Positions 6,801-8,732 of a DNA stretch of 8,732 nt are shown here, one piece after another. The DNA lies in NCBI GenBank assembly GCA_025353525.1, contig JANXOO010000725.1, positions 1-8,732 on the forward strand. The letters run 5' to 3'. Numbering within the stretch: position 1 is the stretch's first letter; each line of letters begins with the position of its first letter. The notes below the pieces were generated by a model. It worked only from the letters and a program-made list of their open reading frames with translations, did not search any database and was not told the DNA's origin. The stretch is from Schlesneria sp. (GTDB lineage Bacteria; Planctomycetota; Planctomycetia; Planctomycetales; Planctomycetaceae). The translations under genes and the position numbers were made by a program.

Positions 6801-6970
6801 TCGACGGCTCCAAGGGTTTGTATATTCTGAAAGCGAATGGCCGCCAGAGTGCTCGGCTGAATGAATTACAGAGCGGAAGCATGGCTGGCCAGCAGATCGA
6901 CTTCAATCCGGAACGGAAGTACATTCATGTCGTCCGTGCCACGGAAGGTCGCGGCTCGATGTCACGCTGA
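3848..6970 (+). CDS. Large LptC/LptA-like (OstA-type) lipopolysaccharide transport protein with N-terminal membrane anchor
   Basis: Encodes 1040 residues. Residues about 5-24 form one hydrophobic segment, an inner-membrane anchor as in LptC, with the rest predicted in the periplasm. The rest is beta-rich. LptC-like sequence lies at about 74-190 (LRAEQAWIY to NEADLKLF), and further blocks with the LptA/OstA rhythm of short strands are at about 220-300, 327-480, 615-730, 739-860 and 878-1030 (for example VTANRIKVLMKR, GNEIHLDRGDNRTW, FNASADEISFDG). A polar region at about 485-614 is likely a linker. LptC is usually about 190 residues and LptA about 185, so this could be a natural fusion that forms much of the periplasmic bridge by itself. 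The ATG lies one base after the kdsD stop, indicating translational coupling, and in E. coli kdsD also neighbours lptC and lptA. lptB is not in the window. Sequence similarity to LptC is only at the level of pattern, so the role is inferred from both fold signs and context. Confidence 0.7.
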   Translation: MFQRLLFTLATAIGLFGLFAVYSAALKPVVIIAVRSEPVGETDAFTIPQRPVENVRIAEAHVPFRRWAAESKYMLRAEQAWIYTNSVHRTKGSNKGITFEPFAMVCITNDKDGHEQAVSMVSDGSAEIEFKDDFDAKNPEPGRVVKAILKGAVEIAGPDGLSIIGQNFIFNEADLKLFTTNPVSFRLQSHRGSASRMEMSLIPAKGQPGKDRPHVYGVDFLRLIASPTALVQLEAQLPPGSGSKSVKLKCAGELEYSVAAKTAVFTRDVTAWTGPKDKFDKLDCDRLTMQFESKSHPPEIDSNAASTNPLDPASPANSYQQIDADLELKWLKAEGKRVRIVSKSQGIRAEMSLLTYDAGTRNLQMISQGTRSNVEVFQSQEQSRTEIRVPKIEARLNLQSQLDLLLCHGAGIFKYLDMKANNRAFSATWETQLRLQTGIARGLDLVELEGRAKFLQPDRKIGLTAELIKIQVAGLNLNISPMSGDSQATKNVPAPEPKRMLALRDVGFTSPQMEIKKTNELDVQFENDFDSKLDTTLRKARSQLQPAAITISNERSPERSTVRVSANRAKKGTGSPSIGFANVPSASDGILGPPVDIPIDDPDIRPSSKSPEKPVLVTANRIKVLMKRVAGSSEPVWSDIETDGNVELTQDRVPGEKPVKLAGDRVEVRRETENREVVHVYGKPALIRDQRFEIEGNEIHLDRGDNRTWVSGSGRLKLQIPDGAALPGEEAGASRHLNVRWGESMNFDGLDARFIGRIDARFGKGSMRCEQMTVSLTESLSFQNNPANAQPAIRTIHCRENVNFKNATYDGKKLIDIYRGKVGEFTWNHATGTVDAQGPGTIQAWRRKRNAGSGFAANDVVQANRPIPVEISEWEYTRVKFEGRLKGHIDGEVTSDSSRRTATIDDRVEVIHGPVDLPNENDTVNPDDLPSKAGTIRCDQLQIVNHPKTDRNPGGYTELVGKGNSEVEGQVNGRRFNASADEISFDGSKGLYILKANGRQSARLNELQSGSMAGQQIDFNPERKYIHVVRATEGRGSMSR

Positions 6971-7015
6971 TGCGCTGTCTGATTCATGGTCTGCGGCGAA
7001 CATGAAAGCAATTCA

Positions 7016-8206
7016 ATGAACGATTCGTTCCGAACGCATATTGCCAGGCAACTCGACGGGATCCGGGCGGCAGGGACTTACAAGCGCGAGCGGGTTATCT
7101 CAACGCCGCAAGGAACATTCGTCCGGGTTTCCGACGGACGACCCGTTTTGAATCTTTGCGCGAATAACTATCTCGGGTTGGCACAGCATTCCGAAATTCT
7201 CGAAGCGGCTCATCGGGGTCTGGACGAATGGGGGTACGGACTGGCGTCCGTTCGATTCATTTGCGGAACGCAATCGATCCACAAGCGACTCGAAGCGAAG
7301 ATCTCGGAATTTCTCGGGACTGAAGAGACCATTCTTTACGGTTCCTGCTTTGACGCCAACGGCGGTTTGTTCGAAACGCTGCTCGGTCCCGATGATGCGG
7401 TGATTTCGGACGAGCTGAATCACGCCAGCATTATCGACGGCGTTCGCCTGTGTAAATCACGGCGATACCGGTATCGAAACAATGATATGGCGGAACTTGA
7501 AGCCAGGTTGATCGAAGCCGGAGATGCGAACGCACGATTCAAACTGATCGCGACCGACGGGGTCTTTTCGATGGACGGGACGATCGCCGACCTGCCCGGT
7601 ATTTGTGATCTGGCTGACAAATACAACGCCTCTGTAATGGTCGACGATTCGCACGCCGTCGGGTTTACCGGACCAACAGGACGTGGGACACATGAACTTC
7701 ACGGAGTGATGCAACGAATCGATTTGCTGACCGGTACGCTTGGAAAGGCACTCGGAGGAGCCAGCGGCGGATATACGAGCGGTAAGCGGGAAATCGTCGA
7801 ATACCTCAGGCAGCGATCCAGGCCGTATCTGTTTTCCAACACACTGGCTCCCGTCATCGCGGCAGGCTCAATTGCCGCGCTGGATCTGTTGACGAGATCG
7901 ACGGAACTTCGTGACCGGCTCGAATCAAATACCCGATATTTTCGCGATGAGATGACGTGCCGCGGATTCAATATCCCGGCGGGGACACATCCGATCGTCG
8001 CCGTGATGCTTGGCGACGCTGCTCTGGCGTCGAAGGTCGCCGACGCGATGCTTGAAAAAGGGGTCTACGTGATTGGATTCAGCTATCCGGTCGTTCCGGC
8101 GGGAAAAGCCCGAATCAGAACGCAAGTCTCGGCAGCACACAGTCACGAGGAACTCGAATTTGCTGTCCGATGTTTTACAGAAGTGAAGCAGGAGTTGGGA
8201 ATTTGA
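7016..8206 (+). CDS. kbl: 2-amino-3-ketobutyrate CoA ligase (glycine C-acetyltransferase)
   Basis: Encodes 396 residues, against 398 in E. coli KBL. A PLP enzyme of the alpha-oxoamine synthase family (fold type I), cytoplasmic, it splits 2-amino-3-ketobutyrate with CoA into glycine and acetyl-CoA, the second step of threonine degradation after threonine dehydrogenase. Key motifs are [12 protein letters not shown]-like [24 protein letters not shown] with H136, DDSHAVGF with D210 and H213, and [14 protein letters not shown] with the PLP lysine K244. H136, D210, H213 and K244 fall at the numbers I recall for E. coli KBL when translation starts at 7016, so I prefer that ATG over the one at 6986, which would add ten residues ([10 protein letters not shown]). 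Neither ATG has a strong ribosome binding site. It lies 45 bp after the previous gene on the same strand and may share its transcript. No tdh gene is visible in the window. The family includes related acyltransferases (AONS, ALAS, SPT), but identity to KBL is very high across the motifs. Confidence 0.95.
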   Translation: MNDSFRTHIARQLDGIRAAGTYKRERVISTPQGTFVRVSDGRPVLNLCANNYLGLAQHSEILEAAHRGLDEWGYGLASVRFICGTQSIHKRLEAKISEFLGTEETILYGSCFDANGGLFETLLGPDDAVISDELNHASIIDGVRLCKSRRYRYRNNDMAELEARLIEAGDANARFKLIATDGVFSMDGTIADLPGICDLADKYNASVMVDDSHAVGFTGPTGRGTHELHGVMQRIDLLTGTLGKALGGASGGYTSGKREIVEYLRQRSRPYLFSNTLAPVIAAGSIAALDLLTRSTELRDRLESNTRYFRDEMTCRGFNIPAGTHPIVAVMLGDAALASKVADAMLEKGVYVIGFSYPVVPAGKARIRTQVSAAHSHEELEFAVRCFTEVKQELGI

Positions 8207-8393
8207 ACGTCGATGTGTGGCAGGATTATTCTGCTCACGGTGTCATTAATTCGACCTGCGGTTTCAATCTTGTTCCAATCGGCGGATTCGGCTAGTTTCC
8301 CCCCCTCCAGCTGCACCCATTTCGCCGTTTGAATCATTTCTCTGACAGCGGTGGCTTACACCCGTCCTGTTGACTTTCCCGATGGATATCCCG

Positions 8394-8732
8394 ATGCGAT
8401 CCGTTTCCGGCTCGTTGCTGCTCGCGCTTGTTCCGCTGATGGCGGCCGGTTGCACGCTGCCCGACCGGTCGCTCGGACGGATCGGGGGGCCAGGTTTTCG
8501 TCAGAAATCGTCGTCCAGGCCCCGATTTTCCAGTAAGCCGTCGGTCGAGAACGAGTATGCAGCAAAAGGGCCCGAGCGAAGCCGACACTCCACTCCGGAC
8601 GATTTTGATTCCCGCGTGTCTCAAATGCGAAATCGACGCGACGATGCGAATCTCAAGTCAAAAACGGCGTCGAAGGAGTCGGCAGAATTTAATGCAGGGC
8701 ACTCGACTGATTTTTCGACGTCAGAAGAAAAG
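8394..8732 (+). CDS. Putative lipoprotein, 5' part only, function unknown
   Basis: An open frame runs from the ATG at 8394 to the end of the window (113 codons, no stop), so the gene continues beyond it. The first 20 residues are a lipoprotein signal peptide: R2, a hydrophobic core SLLLALVPL, and a lipobox AAGC with C20 as the lipidated cysteine. What follows is a polar, serine-, arginine-, lysine- and aspartate-rich sequence with no recognisable domain, likely disordered. An alternative in-frame ATG at 8382 adds MDIP and leaves the lipobox intact; the frame is closed further upstream by TGA at 8343-8345. No strong ribosome binding site is visible for either. It would be exported and anchored to a membrane. 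It lies 187 bp after kbl with a gap, so it may have its own promoter. Confidence 0.6.
   Translation, partial: MRSVSGSLLLALVPLMAAGCTLPDRSLGRIGGPGFRQKSSSRPRFSSKPSVENEYAAKGPERSRHSTPDDFDSRVSQMRNRRDDANLKSKTASKESAEFNAGHSTDFSTSEEK

Noticed and set aside
8207..8330. Terminator or promoter between kbl and the lipoprotein gene
   Set aside because: GCAG/CTGC around 8220-8234 is only a 4-bp stem with no T run, and TTGTTC-17 nt-TAGTTT (8270-8298) matches only half of each consensus box.

Overview
The window looks like chromosome of a Gram-negative bacterium, most likely a planctomycete. This is inference from gene content: a lipopolysaccharide (Kdo) precursor gene, a very large LptC/LptA-like periplasmic protein, a KBL-type aminotransferase-fold enzyme, and a style of insertion sequence I associate with that phylum. 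No rRNA or other taxonomic marker is present, so the assignment is tentative.

Layout. Positions 81-374 (minus strand) encode a small double zinc-ribbon protein with four CxxC pairs. Its frame is open further upstream to a second ATG at 500 with a strong ribosome binding site, but a single in-frame TGA (408-410) interrupts it. Positions 720-2488 are an insertion sequence of about 1.77 kb with perfect 26-bp terminal inverted repeats. Its transposase is split: a coiled-coil N-terminal ORF (832-1167) and a DDE catalytic ORF (1161-2306) overlap in the -1 frame at a run of nine A. After the TGA at 2304-2306 the same frame continues with sensible protein sequence to a TAA at 2433-2435, just short of the right repeat, so that TGA looks like a truncating mutation or a recoded codon. 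Positions 2489-2817 hold a good sigma-70-like promoter for the rightward genes and perhaps the remains of a minus-strand gene hit by the insertion.

The right two thirds read rightward. kdsD (2818-3846) makes arabinose-5-phosphate, the first committed Kdo precursor. One base later starts a 1040-residue membrane-anchored LptC/LptA-like protein (3848-6970), probably part of the periplasmic bridge that carries lipopolysaccharide to the outer membrane. kbl (7016-8206) follows after 45 bp and is clearly 2-amino-3-ketobutyrate CoA ligase (threonine/glycine metabolism). The window ends inside a lipoprotein gene (from 8394) of unknown function.

The core is thus a lipopolysaccharide supply and export pair, with an amino acid catabolic gene behind it and a degenerating or recoded insertion sequence in front. 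The best leads are the recoding or decay signals in the transposase, the in-frame TGA in the zinc-ribbon gene, and the multi-domain LptC/LptA architecture. I see no CRISPR array, tRNA, rRNA, phage genes or recognisable defence system.
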